Shown here: in pieces, positions 1-9,948 of the stretch | Position numbering within the stretch: the first letter of the stretch is position 1 | How the letters are laid out: every line of letters starts with the position of its first letter | Assembly (NCBI RefSeq): GCF_000005505.3 | Contig: NC_016131.3 | Span: forward strand, 23,582,501 to 23,646,500 | Source of the DNA: Brachypodium distachyon | Lineage: Eukaryota; Streptophyta; Magnoliopsida; Poales; Poaceae | Direction: 5' to 3' | DNA length: 64,000 nt | The notes under the pieces: generated by a model | Databases searched by the model: none | Seen by the model: the letters and a program-made list of their open reading frames with translations, nothing else | Told to the model about the DNA's origin: nothing | Made by a program: the position numbers and the translations under genes

Positions 1-745
1 TGGATATCCAGCCCATGGATCGCGGATATGGATTGGGTTTACGATCCATGGATATCCACGAATGGATATCCGCCAACTCGTGGAGCGGGCACGGATATCA
101 TATTTGATCCATGGATATCCATGGATACCCGATATTTCTTAAAATAAATAAATTACTGACACGTGGATCCACTACTCGATAGATGTATCTTCCGTTATTG
201 CAATAAAGTACTCCCTTGGTCCCAAAATAAGTGATGTGGATTTGTATAGATTCTTATGCAAATCCACGTTACTTATTTCGGGACGGAGGGAGTACTTCGT
301 AAGTTTATATGGTCTTTTGGTTAATATAGATTATAAATCGGTGATCGGTCATCCACGTAAGTGTCATCTATTGAGGTATTTTGAGCAGCAATATCTTATT
401 GTTGAATTATATTTTTGTTAAACACAAAGTAATATAAGTATATATCTAGTAATCCAATGAGCTTTCGCATAGTTATGATATGATTTTTTGCCGTGTAAAC
501 TCCGCCGCACCTTAAAATTTATCCTGGGTCCGCCACAAATTTGAGTCACTTAATATTTGACGGAGAAGTATATTGCATGGATATGAATAATTCATGGATA
601 CCCGGATACCTGGTGGATATGGACGTGGATATAGTTTTGCATCCTCGGATATTTTTGTGGATGGATAGTTGGTCTAGCGTTGGATATGGATATGGATATG
701 GATTCAGTGGACCCGTCCATACCCGCCCCGTTGCCATCCTGATGC
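1..745. repeat. GGATATCC-rich repeat, probably DNA-transposon termini
   Basis: Bases 1-130 and about 575-745 are packed with variants of GGATATCCATGG and GGATATGG. The right end reads into CCCGTCCATACCCGCCCCGTTGCCATCC, a phrase I associate with hAT-like elements of grasses. The left part is cut by the window edge. A Stowaway MITE sits inside at 211-292. Open frames across this stretch are short and show no family resemblance. The class assignment is inference from the terminal wording only. Confidence 0.4.
211..292. mobile_element. Stowaway MITE (82 bp)
   Basis: Inverted ends CTCCCTTGGTCCC and GGGACGGAGGGAG enclose an almost perfect palindrome around TTTGTATAGATT. The element is flanked by TA on both sides (209-210 and 293-294), the Tc1/mariner target duplication. 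Confidence 0.85.
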
Positions 746-840
746 ATGATGTCTATTTTCGTTTTTCGTTTTGTTTCAGTGCAATAGTTTCAAAAAATTG
801 ATACGACATTGTAGAAGAGTGGCTCGTACGGTGATTCGTC

Positions 841-1198
841 CACGATGAGTATGTCGTTGTGATCATGGCCATGCACCACAACAAGCGGCCGAAGCACGGT
901 GGCTCCGTGTTCGGCCGTGAGAAGCTGTGGAGGGAGAGGCTCAATGCGCACAACGGGGGACTAAGAGATTCTTTGGTACATCAGGCATAACATGATCGCT
1001 GAAGACGAGTGTGGGCAAACGTTGGACTATAGCTTCTACGAGTTGATGGGCTGTCTCGTGCGTGCTCAAAGAAATGAAGACCGAGTGGCCGAATTTCTAG
1101 ACACCTATGAAGAGATCCAAGATGAGGATCGTCATGTCAATCTTCAAAACGATCTCATGGAGGAGTGGTGGTCTTGGTTTGGCCAACAAAGCCACTAG
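841..1198 (+). pseudogene. Internally deleted PIF/Harbinger transposase
   Basis: Two ends of a Harbinger (DDE_Tnp_4) transposase lie side by side. Bases 841-968 read HGGSVFGREKLWRERLN, typical of the N-terminal part. After a frame change, 992-1198 reads IAEDECGQ, DYSFYELMG and LMEEWWSW, typical of the C-terminus, and ends at a stop. The catalytic DDE core, normally about 250 residues, is absent. This is a deletion derivative that cannot encode an active transposase. Identification is from remembered family wording. Confidence 0.6.
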
Positions 1199-1600
1199 TT
1201 TTTCTTCTCAATTTGTCTATCATGTTGTTCTATGTGATGAACTTTGTTTCTTTGTGTTGATTGGTGTGTTACTTGAACTACTTGTGTGAGAATTTGATGA
1301 ACAATTTGTGTGTTGTAATAAACTATTTAAGTACTATTCTGACTCATTTGTTTTAGATTTATTTTTCATGATATGCATATTGTTTGTTGCATATATATTT
1401 GCAAATGTGAGAAGAAAGCATTTCATGTGGTGCCTTTATTTTACATCATCTGGATTTCTACTAGTGCCCTATTTTATATCATCTGGAATAGCTCTTCTAT
1501 TTTAGGGCACGAAAAAATGCAAAACTGGCGTCCTATCCTAAATTCCATTCCAGATGCCCTATTATGCATCATCTGTTGGAGATGCTCTTAGAGTACACTT
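1199..1600. other. Harbinger element 3' tail and terminus
   Basis: AT-rich non-coding sequence follows the transposase remnant and ends near 1577-1590 with TTGGAGATGCTCTTA, a typical Harbinger inverted-repeat end with a TTA-type target. The matching left terminus was not found. No gene is seen here. Confidence 0.4.
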
Positions 1601-2690
1601 AAACAAATTTATTTTCAGTCTCTGACAAAAAAAAACAATTTGTCTAACCAGGCTTTTTTCATGGGGGCGGAACTGATTAACGGACAGCCGTGTTGCGCAG
1701 TCGATTTCTGACTGACAAAAAAAAAATTGGGTCCTCCATTTTAGGATTTTCAAAAGAACTTTGGAGGATTCTAATTGGTAGGATAATTGGTAGGATATAT
1801 GGTTGTGTGCATCAACCGATGCAGAGGATGAGAGTTTTATCCTACTTTTCAGAAGAAGAAAATTTGGTTGGATTTTTTTTTCTAGAAAAGCCTTTTGGAT
1901 CATAGGTTGATCCCCATACATAATATTCTAACATAAGGTCATACCACTTTTTTTTCTTGGGAAATCCAATGCATCTTCTTTCCACCTCTATTTGCTCTCC
2001 ATCTCCCCCTAACTCGCGTAAAATCTATGTATCCATTTCATCTGCGCGATGCAAAGACAAAACTTGTGATAAGTTTGGCTATATGCATCTATGATCCAGA
2101 GGCTAGGGTAACAACAAGACTTCCTGTTTTGAAAAAAAGTTCCAAAGACAACGCTGCAAAAATTCATGTATTTTGGAATCCCGTAGAAATTCACTACATG
2201 ACTTTTCAAAATGTATTTTTATATAACAACGTTTTCAAATCCTGTGATCCGAAGAGGATTTTTCGGAGAGAAAAAAACTTCCCTCTGAGGCTTGTAAGAT
2301 ACTCAGGAGGATATTTTTGCGGAAGGAGCAGATGATGTGTCGCAGTTTGATTCCCGAGTTAAATAAACAGATAGTGAAGGGAGCAAAAGCAGCGGGACTT
2401 TCAAATATCTCGAGGCGCCATCGCTGTTTGGTGTTCTTGGTGTAATATCTTAACAGGCATGTCCTTTGTAGAAGACAAACTGGGAGCTTTTAGGTCTGTT
2501 ACATAACTAAACAAGCAGACGTTTATTCAGGATTAGCAGTGATGATTAACATTTTTCTTACATAATTGCATACCTTCCTGAGTATGCAAAAGACATCACA
2601 GAGCTCAGAAAGACATCAGAAAAACTTGCATTGTTATACAGTAATAAAAGCCTTTCACGTTTAGAGCGGGGAACTAGGGGTTAAACGGAT
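1601..2690. other. Intergenic, no gene recognised
   Basis: Contains two short poly(A) phrases (TGACAAAAAAAA near 1623 and 1713) and AT-rich sequence with GGATT-type phrases resembling DNA-transposon debris. The open frames (for example 1562-1921 minus and 2027-2335 plus) have no recognisable motifs. The right part, about 2690-2998, probably belongs to the 3' UTR of the CURT1-like gene. Confidence 0.3.
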
Positions 2691-2998
2691 ATCGAATGAT
2701 CATATAATTGCATTGATAAAAAAAAGTACAAAGAGCCAACAGAATGTTATCTGCAACCCCGCATCGACCATGACATTATGTCGCCGTCTGGAAATGGAAC
2801 TGAAATATATCATAGTTGTACATTAGAAATTCAGATTACGTGGAGGACCAGCTCATCAGCAAACTTTAGCTCTGCCTGAAGCCAAGAGGAACAGTAACGG
2901 CATCCATGTTAGATGTCTTCTTGATTTTCAATGGTTGCTGGCTGATGCAGTTCGAGGCATCCTCTGCTTACTGAAGTCATCTCGTAAATGCTACTTAA

Positions 2999-4675
2999 TT
3001 AGCTACTGTTACCGGTGATTTCATTGTAGGTGCTCTTGATATTGCTGATCAGAGCTTCCCTGCAACACATAAACGTACAGGACGTGATAAGGATATGGCA
3101 AGATTTTGAACGACATCAGTGGTCAATATTTGACTGAATGCATGTCGAGAACGTCATGTTTTTGTGGCATAGAGGGACTGGTTCCTTTGTGAAGGATCAA
3201 TATCTTATTAGTATATTTGGACATTAGCATACGGCCATGTAGTTCTCATCTTTGTATGATTGTATCCCAGATAATAATACACGTAATTTGAAGAAATATC
3301 AGGTAACATTTTTTTTGCGGGTGAAAAGGGATATATTAAGAATTAAGAAGTACAATCTTGGAGAACCACGTCCATCACAGGCGATGGACCGGAACCCTGC
3401 CACACGACCGTGCACCTCTTCATGCGAGCGATATTCACAAGCGCATGACTAGCACGATTCTGACTTCTATCCCCTTTCACAAACAAAAACGGCTGCCCTT
3501 GCGACACCAAGAACCTAATTTCATATAACCCCATAACTCCTACGCGCTCCATTTAAAAATACAAAGGATATAATTTCCCCAATTTTGCCCTCCCCCTATC
3601 AAAATTTCTGAGTAAGCATTCATGCTATCAAAATTCTTTTTTCAAGGATGTAAATTATTTTCAAGGAAGTCATGCTATCTAAATCACTCACATATTAACC
3701 CAAGCGATTTCTCTCTGCTATTTTCTTGGTCTTATGGGTCATCATTTTTATGTAACTGAGGACTTTGTTTCTTTTGTTATGCCGTGTGCATCTTGTTATG
3801 CAAAGGTCGTGCGTGTTGAACTCTTATGACTATAAGAAATCAACAATGCTCCCTTTCAAAGGAAAAATGCAAGTTTAGGAACAGAAAAGGATCACAGGAA
3901 CATGATTAAACTGACCTGTCAGGCTGGAAGATGAGGTTGCGGTATGCAAACCACTGCATCAACACCAAGCAGATAGGCCGTTGGTGTGAATTAAACAATG
4001 TTAATAAGGAACATTATTATCTCTCTCTCAAAGACAAAAACAAAAACGAAAAGGAGAATGGCCACATATGCTTCAAGAGTTTACCCCTGTGTAGCCAATT
4101 CCAACAAGCTCAAACACACCAGGCAAGATTGGAAGCTTGTCAATGGCCTAGATGCGCAAACAAGCAAAACGAAATGGTGTAGTTTATTAATTGCACATCC
4201 GAAGAAGAAGAAACAACAGTTATTTGTAATCAAAGCTGCTGCCATATACTCCTACTCCAGTTATGTTTGTACCTTAAGCGCCCCTACGGCCGTCCAGAGC
4301 CCGACGAGGCTGGCGAAGCCGATGGTGGCCACGGCGTACTTGTCCTCAACTTTTGCCCACTGCCTAGAAGCAACAGACATATCAGTAGTCAGTCACAACG
4401 ATGCACATTTGCCATCCACGCAGTCCCACAGAGGGTTTATCCAAGTAAACAAAGCAAATTAGCAAAAGTACTCTGACCGCGTCCTGCACCGCCTTGACGA
4501 TCTCCGGCGTCTCCGCCGAGCCCTCGCCGCCGGACGTCCCGTTCGCCGCCCTCACCACGGCCACGCTGATCCGTGGACCGACCTTGCCGGAGCACCTGAA
4601 GACGGCGGCGGCCGGGCGGCCGCGGGGCAGCGGGGCGAGGCCGAGCGGCGCGGCGAGACGGCAGGCGGTGGCCAT
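2999..4675 (-). CDS. CURT1B: CURVATURE THYLAKOID 1-type protein (CURT1B-like)
   Basis: Five exons on the minus strand keep phase throughout: 4478-4675, 4273-4359, 4085-4147, 3916-3953 and 2999-3059 (stop). They encode 148 residues. Residues 1 to about 50 are Ala/Arg/Pro-rich and look like a chloroplast transit peptide. Next come an acidic linker with EIVKAVQDAW, a first membrane helix at 74-94, AIDKLPILPGVFELVGIGYTG (96-116) with a second helix to about 125, and a basic, helical C-terminus ending STYNEITGNSS. CURT1 proteins oligomerise and bend grana margins in thylakoid membranes. The wording EDKYA plus ELVGIGYTGWF favours the CURT1B branch over 1A or 1C. The splice sites read GT-AG, and exon 4 is only 38 bp. 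The start was chosen because it opens the transit peptide in a GC-rich first exon. The gene appears intact. Confidence 0.88.
3305..3560 (-). mobile_element. Probable 5'-truncated retroelement tail in CURT1 intron 4
   Basis: Read on the minus strand, this stretch ends in CCCTTTTCACCCGCAAAAAAA, a poly(A)-tailed phrase seen repeatedly in grass non-LTR elements. The body holds no intact frame. The left limit is uncertain and no clear flanking duplication was found. Confidence 0.35.
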
Positions 4676-5378
4676 GGGTACTACTGGACGTGGTGGCTCG
4701 TGGATGTGTGATTTGCTTCTCTGCTAGGCGAGGGGAGGGTAAGACCGTGACCGTGATCGGGTAGGATTTGGTGGTGGGGTTGAAGCAAAGATTTTGGTTG
4801 GATTTGGGCGCCGCCAACACCACTCGTTGCTGGGCTGGGAATCGCCCTACGGATAAAGCTGTCCTCAGATGTATAACTGGAACGTTTGTATAACCTACCA
4901 ACTATAAATATATTCATATTTTAGCAAATTTGAGTCACCTAATATGAGACGGAGGGAGTACAAAATTCGTCCTAAAAGTACATTTCTAGAAAATAACTTG
5001 TCAACTCCGAGCTAATTAGGCTACTTTCCAAGAAAATGAGCCAATTAAGGCATCTTTAAGGGCACCCCATATCCTTCCCAATTGTTCATCGGGAGTGGCT
5101 ACGGCAGTCGACTGAGAATCGTGTCGACGTACGCCCAGCCTCCTCGATCGATCGATGGAACATTCATGTCCCGTCTACGCACCCTAATAGGATTCTTTTT
5201 GTGTGGGCTGGTTTGATTATGGGTCTTATGAGAGTATTTGTACCTAGTATTTGTGCCTTGGTCTATAAAAGACAAAAAATAACGCCAGTTTCATGTAGTG
5301 AGACTTGAATCTGCAACTTTCAAAAAGTAACATCTAATTTTATGTGAAATTTAAAAATTGCACCTGGAATTTATATGT
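4676..5378. other. Upstream region of the CURT1-like gene; Stowaway half-element
   Basis: The first part is the presumed promoter and 5' UTR of the minus-strand CURT1-like gene; no convincing TATA box close to the ATG was found. At 4923-4959 lies the right half of a Stowaway element (AAATTTGAGTCACCTAATA then GACGGAGGGAG followed by TA). The rest is unassigned. Confidence 0.35.
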
Positions 5379-5775
5379 ACAATTTTAGCAGTCTGAAGGT
5401 GTAATATACAATTGCACATTTCAAAATCCAAATATGCACGCAGAAAACAAATGCAATTTTAGCCGTCCGATAGTGCAATATCCAATTGCACATTTAAAAA
5501 ATCCAAATTTGCACACAAGAAACATGTGCAATTTTATCCGTAATTTGCACACAGAATATCACGTGCAATTTTAGCCTTCCGATGGTGCAATATCCAATTG
5601 TACATTTCAAAATCCAAATTTGCACACAAAAATTCACGTGCAATTTGAGCCGTCCGAAGGTGCAACATCCAATTTTTCATCTCAATCCAAATTTGTACAC
5701 AAAAAAACATGTCTAACTTTTGCCGTCTAAAGGTGCAATTCAAAATCCAATTTTGCACACAAAATTTCAGTTGTG
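5379..5775. repeat. Minisatellite, about 75-bp unit, about 5.5 copies
   Basis: Successive units start near 5379, 5453, 5528 (shortened to 36 bp), 5564, 5640 and 5712. Each has GCAATTTTAGCCGTC, then GGTGCAATATCCAATTG, then CAAATTTGCACACA. Units differ at scattered positions, so the array is old. It lies intergenic between the CURT1-like and GST genes. Confidence 0.85.
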
Positions 5776-5859
5776 CTCTTTAATTTTTTCCATTGCATGA
5801 GGCTGTGAAACAAATTATAAATTAGAAACCAAAACTAGAAAGAAGCAACAGAAAAAATA

Positions 5860-5925
5860 GGACGTAGGAGAATCGAACCTGCATGGACAGTATGCTTGAA
5901 CCACTAGAACAACAAGCTGTTGTTG
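5860..5925 (-). other. tRNA-like / pol III box relic
   Basis: On the minus strand TCTAGTGGTTCAAG (an A-box-like string) is followed by AGGTTCGATTCTCC (a good B box) and shortly after by TATTTTTTC. The boxes are too close and the outer stem arms do not pair, so this is not a working tRNA gene. It may be a tRNA or SINE-head relic. Confidence 0.3.
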
Positions 5926-6629
5926 TAAATGTTCAGTTATTATTTTAGTTATTGTGATTACGTTTTCACGTCGACTGAGTAAAATCATTTCTCATGCGAC
6001 TCCCTAAACAATCCGTTGTTCATTTGGGGGTTCATGGACAAAAGAGCAACACGATGAGAGCCTCATTTGTCCAAAAATGAGTTGTATGAAGCAGCCATTT
6101 TTTTTGAATTTTTCCTCCATTCAGTTTTTATTTTTCTCAATTTTGGGGTTCACAACTTTTGGTTTTTCAATACTTCATAATGCGTTCTAATTCAACAAAG
6201 CGCCACCCTTTACTCCAAAAACCTTTTGGTTTTTCCAACTTTTGGTTCTTTCAATTTTTCGTTTTCTTAACTTTCAATATTTGAAAGAAACTTTAGAAAA
6301 TATGAAAGAACTTCTAATCTTTTTCATGAACTTCTGATTTTTTTTCAATTTTTCGAAGAAACTACCAATATTAAAAATATTTTTCACGTATGATACACCC
6401 CCACATACACACCTCCCTGATGGCAGCGACCAGATCCACATCTCTCAGTGCCTCAATCTTCGTCGATGGCACGATGTGAGGAGTGACCAACACCTTCCGG
6501 GAGGCACATCGGCAACGACGCCTTCTCGATGGAGCGGAGAGGAGGTGTGCGAGGAGGTGAGGGGAAATAAGAGACAAGAGACGAGGGGGCACGTGGCCAT
6601 GTGGCTTTCACACATGCAGAAAAATGTTA
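5926..6629. other. AT-rich intergenic DNA, no gene
   Basis: T-rich sequence with repeated phrases of the type CAACTTTTGGTTTTTC (6140-6260) and a short GC-richer patch at 6400-6560. The frames there are short and unrecognised. Confidence 0.3.
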
Positions 6630-6742
6630 CTCTCTCCGATCTTAAATTGTTATCGAAATATTACATGTATTTAGATGCTTTTTAAGAATAGATACATCCA
6701 TATTTGGGCAAATTTGAGTCAAGAATTTAGAATCAAAGAGAG
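6630..6742. mobile_element. Stowaway MITE (113 bp), diverged
   Basis: Ends CTCTCTCCGATC and AAAGAGAG are flanked by TA. The interior has the common ATTACATGTATTTAGATG and ATCCATATTTGGGCAAATTT phrases. A second, more decayed element probably follows to about 7003 (AGCAAAGGAGAGAG then TA). Confidence 0.75.
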
Positions 6743-7294
6743 TAATTCAATAGTACTACATTCATTCCTAAACATAAGAAGTCATGTCTTTATCATAAAG
6801 TCAAACTTTTTAGAGTTCTGCCAAATTCATGGAAAAATGTATCAACATCTCAAATAAGTATAATATGTAAATAATATATCACAGTGGATTTAAAACAACT
6901 AATCTTGAGTCGTAGCTAGGTGTTAATTGATTTTTCTATAAAGTTGCTTAAAGTTTAAAATTTGACTTTAGAACAAACTTAAGATTAGCAAAGGAGAGAG
7001 TATATGGTTTGACGAGAAAACTACTCCGTATTTCGAATGTTTTATTTGCGACGTGTGTTGCGGCGACCCGGAACTGCCAAATACATGGTCCAAACACGGA
7101 CAAGAACACGAGTACTCCCTCCGTCCCACCGTCTCATACTAAGACAGGATTGAAAAGGAATTATTAGCAGGGAAAATACGAGCAAGAGACGGCGGCCAAG
7201 GCCAACAACTCCAGGAAATCAAAGCAACAGGTCACACCGCACGCCGCCGCGCCGGCCAGCCGAAGATCGACAACAACAAGAAGCGCGATCGCGG
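6743..7294. other. Intergenic with Stowaway debris
   Basis: Holds a decayed MITE to about 7003 and a truncated Stowaway left end at 7115-7160 (CTCCCTCCGTCCCACCG). The last 150 bp next to the GST stop codon should be its 3' UTR. No further gene. Confidence 0.4.
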
Positions 7295-7975
7295 CTACTC
7301 CTCGATGCCGTACGCCTTCTTGAGCACGCCAATGAACCCGTGCACCTCCTCCGGCGGGGTCAGCGTCTTGGCCACGCTCTCCCTCTCCCCGCACCGCGCC
7401 GCCCACGCCGCCAGCCTCGGGCACGCCTCCTTCACGCTGAACCCGCCATGGATCTCGTAGCTGTAGAACCACGAGGTGAGCGGGATCAACGCCACGTCCA
7501 CGAACCCGAACGCCTCGCCGCCGAAGAAGGCCTTGCCCCCGAGCTCCCCCTCCAGCGTCTCCAGCGTCTTCAGCATCTCGGCCCGCGCCGCGGCCCGCCC
7601 TTCCCCCTTGAGCTTCCACAGCCTGGTGCCGATGCCGTACACCGTCTTGTCGACGTAGTCGGCCCAGAACCTGGCCTGGGCGCGCGCGTGGGGGGAGGAA
7701 GGGAGGAGAGGGGCTAAGCCGGGAAAGGCGTCCTCGAGGTACTCGAGGATGACGAGGGACTCGCAGACGGCGGCGCCGCCGTGGAGGAGCACGGGGACCT
7801 TCTTGTGGACCGGGTTGGAGCGGAGGAGGAGATCCCCCTTTTGGCCCAGCAGCTCCTGCTCCTGGGACTCGTATGCGAGGCCCTTTTCGGCCATGGAGAT
7901 GCGGCACCGCTGCGCGAACGGGCTCACCCAGAAGTCCAGCAGCACCAGATCGCCCGCCTTCTTCTCGCCCGCCAT
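7295..7975 (-). CDS. GSTU: Tau-class glutathione S-transferase
   Basis: A 226-residue protein in one exon. The N-terminal thioredoxin-like domain (about 10-88) has VSPFAQRCRI with the tau/phi-type catalytic Ser18, NPVHKKVPVL (the cis-Pro loop) and E72-S73, which hold the gamma-glutamyl group. The C-terminal all-helical domain follows from about 95 (ARFWADYVDK) to KKAYGIEE at the end. Tau GSTs are cytosolic enzymes that conjugate glutathione to herbicides, lipid peroxides and other electrophiles, and are often stress-induced. Length fits the family (220-235). An upstream in-frame ATG exists at 8071, but MAGEKKAGDLVLLDFW (7975) matches normal family starts and lies 115 bp downstream of a TATA box. 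Many tau GST genes have one intron; here the frame runs unbroken. Nothing is missing. Confidence 0.93.
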   Translation of the reverse strand: MAGEKKAGDLVLLDFWVSPFAQRCRISMAEKGLAYESQEQELLGQKGDLLLRSNPVHKKVPVLLHGGAAVCESLVILEYLEDAFPGLAPLLPSSPHARAQARFWADYVDKTVYGIGTRLWKLKGEGRAAARAEMLKTLETLEGELGGKAFFGGEAFGFVDVALIPLTSWFYSYEIHGGFSVKEACPRLAAWAARCGERESVAKTLTPPEEVHGFIGVLKKAYGIEE

Positions 7976-8090
7976 TGATTGATCCTTCCTTTGGCTGGCC
8001 TCTTCGGAAGTACAGTGTACAACAACTTCTCTGTTGCCTTTTGGTTTCTGAATGTGTCTGTGTGTGCACAAGGGAGAGGAGGACTCTGCT

Positions 8091-8097
8091 TTTATAG
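8091..8097 (-). promoter_or_regulatory. TATA box of the GST gene
   Basis: The minus strand reads CCCCTATAAAAGCAG, a near-consensus plant TATA box. Transcription would start near 8060-8065, leaving a leader of about 85-90 nt before the ATG at 7975. Confidence 0.65.
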
Positions 8098-8372
8098 GGG
8101 AGGAAAACGGTGATCTGCTCCTACTTAAGCTAGGATTAAAGTATTCTTGTTCAGATCAGCTGAGGTTTATTTAGATCAATATTGACACCAGATACGAACA
8201 AATTCACACTTGAAAATGTTGCAATATTTAACGTGCACTTGCAACTTTAGTGGGGAAATGTGCCGTGAAAAAACTATACTCCCTCCCTTCTATATATGAA
8301 TTGGCACGAATTTAATACGAAATATATATACTACCTAGTCATCTCGTAACATAGTCATTCTTAATTAAGTTA

Positions 8373-8491
8373 CTCTCTCCGATCTAAATTAATTAGTTAC
8401 CCTCGTACATTTTACGCTGAACGGGTATCACACATCGTGTATAAATATATGCGAATACAAATCAGAGTCACTTATTTCCAAACGGAGGGAA
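8373..8491. mobile_element. Stowaway MITE (119 bp) in GST upstream region
   Basis: CTCTCTCCGATCTAAATTA on the left and TTCCAAACGGAGGGAA on the right, flanked by TA. A separate left-end fragment (CTCCCTCCCTTCTATA) lies at 8279-8310. Both are 200-400 bp upstream of the GST TATA box. Confidence 0.7.
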
Positions 8492-9479
8492 TATAATTTA
8501 CGCGCTCGTTCCTCGAGCGCGAGCAGGATATATTATGATTCGATGGAAGTTGTGCCTCGTGAATATGATTCTCCGATCTGACGATCATGGGATGCTCAAC
8601 TATATAATTAGCATGTTCAACAGTTGCCTAATTAACAGGATCATATATTACCCACGCTAAAGGCTCGGCTTAGTTTTATAATTGTTTGCTCCGCTATCAT
8701 ATCCCCAGGTTGATTGTGATGCTGTACTAGTATATGGTACTCCATAGTATATGCATGCCCCACGCGGAATGGTGCCGCTCGTACGCTTAGATAGCGGAGA
8801 GATCGATGATAGAGCTACGGAATATATAGATCTGTAGATCGACATGGACACACATGCAGATACAGCCGAGAGAGGCGCTGAGGAAGCGCTGCATGCCGCC
8901 CTGAGCAACTCCGTCGATCTGCCCGCTTGACGCGAGGATGCACGCACGTACCAGAGCTAGGTGCGTTTGCCACTACGTCAGCAGCAAGCACAGCTGCCCC
9001 ACTATGTGCACAATGCGCACGGCAAAATCGACAAATTAACAACGGTCTTTGTATCCAAGTCGTTTGATTTTTAGTCGGTGATAAGTTGATTTTTGTGAAT
9101 GGTTTGTGCCTTCCAATGATGTCCAGACATTAATCCAACATCTATGATTCATCGATTGAGATTTAAATTTTTTTCTTAAAAATCAGGCGCATGACCCACA
9201 CCCAATTAACAAAACCTGCTCAAACTAAACAACGCGCCCAGTCTCATATTGTTTTGCCTGGTAATCACAGTTTGGCACACTTGCATTTGGAAGAAAAGAA
9301 ATAGCAATGCCTTCAATAAACATATTCACCTTCTTCCAAAAATTAGACCAAAGTTAATCCATGACGTAGCTCTACATCTTTATCTTCACAATCCTTTAAT
9401 TTATCGTTGTTGGCAATGATGGTGTCACGCTATCTTCGTGAAACAGTAGGGGCTGCAGGGCCTGACCCGCCTCGTTTAT
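8492..9479. other. Intergenic, no gene recognised
   Basis: Short unremarkable frames only (for example 8657-8947 minus). No repeats with clear ends and no RNA gene seen. Confidence 0.3.
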
Positions 9480-9799
9480 TTTTTCATAGAAAACACAGTA
9501 CAGACGCAAGCACTCACACACACACGCACGTTACACTCATCCCTATGAACGCACGCACGCACATCCTACCCCTATGAGCACCTCCGAGAGACTGAGCCAC
9601 CGGCCGATCATTTTGAGATTGACGAAATCACTACAAGCGCCTCGTAGTTGACGGGTACGTCACTCCCACTGAAAACACAACGCCGGTTAAAACCTGGAAT
9701 AAATCCAGGAAATGCGAGCACCCATGCCAAGTCTGAGACTTGAACCTAGGTGGCTGGTTCCGCCACAAGAAACCAACCACCTGAGTTAGGCTCAGTTCG
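9480..9799 (-). mobile_element. tRNA-derived SINE (Au-like), about 320 bp
   Basis: On the minus strand the head carries pol III boxes TAACTCAGGTGG (A) and GGTTCAAGTCTC (B). The body continues through CTCAGTCTCTCGGAGGTGCT and a GT-rich tail, ending TCTGTACTGTGTTTTC next to an A-rich end. The flanks CGCCTCGTTTAT (9468-9479) and CGCCTCATTGAT (9800-9811) look like a 12-bp target duplication with two mismatches. The wording matches SINEs common in wheat relatives. Confidence 0.72.
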
Positions 9800-9948
9800 C
9801 GCCTCATTGATCCCCTAAACAGTCACCTCTCTCTCCTATGGAAAATCTCGCAAGCGGGCTTGGAATGCAGCGGCTTGTTATCCTTTCACCGTTGGAAACG
9901 GGCAGCTCTGCGAAGCCAGCCTCACGCGGTGCCGTCTGTTCAGGGAAA

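Noticed and set aside
4273..4675. CURT1 as a truncated two-exon gene ending ALKVQT
   Set aside because: A GT donor at AAG|GTACAA and three further exons in phase restore the full family sequence to GNSS.
4382..4901. Longer minus frames around CURT1 exon 1 (4437-4901)
   Set aside because: A different reading frame over exon 1; the transit peptide and downstream exons fit only the frame starting at 4675.
7340..7717. 125-codon plus-strand frame opposite the GST
   Set aside because: It is the antisense shadow of a GC-rich coding exon; the minus frame carries the clear GST domains.
7976..8071. N-terminal extension of the GST from the ATG at 8071
   Set aside because: The added residues are unlike any GST start, and the extension would begin only about 20 nt downstream of the TATA box.
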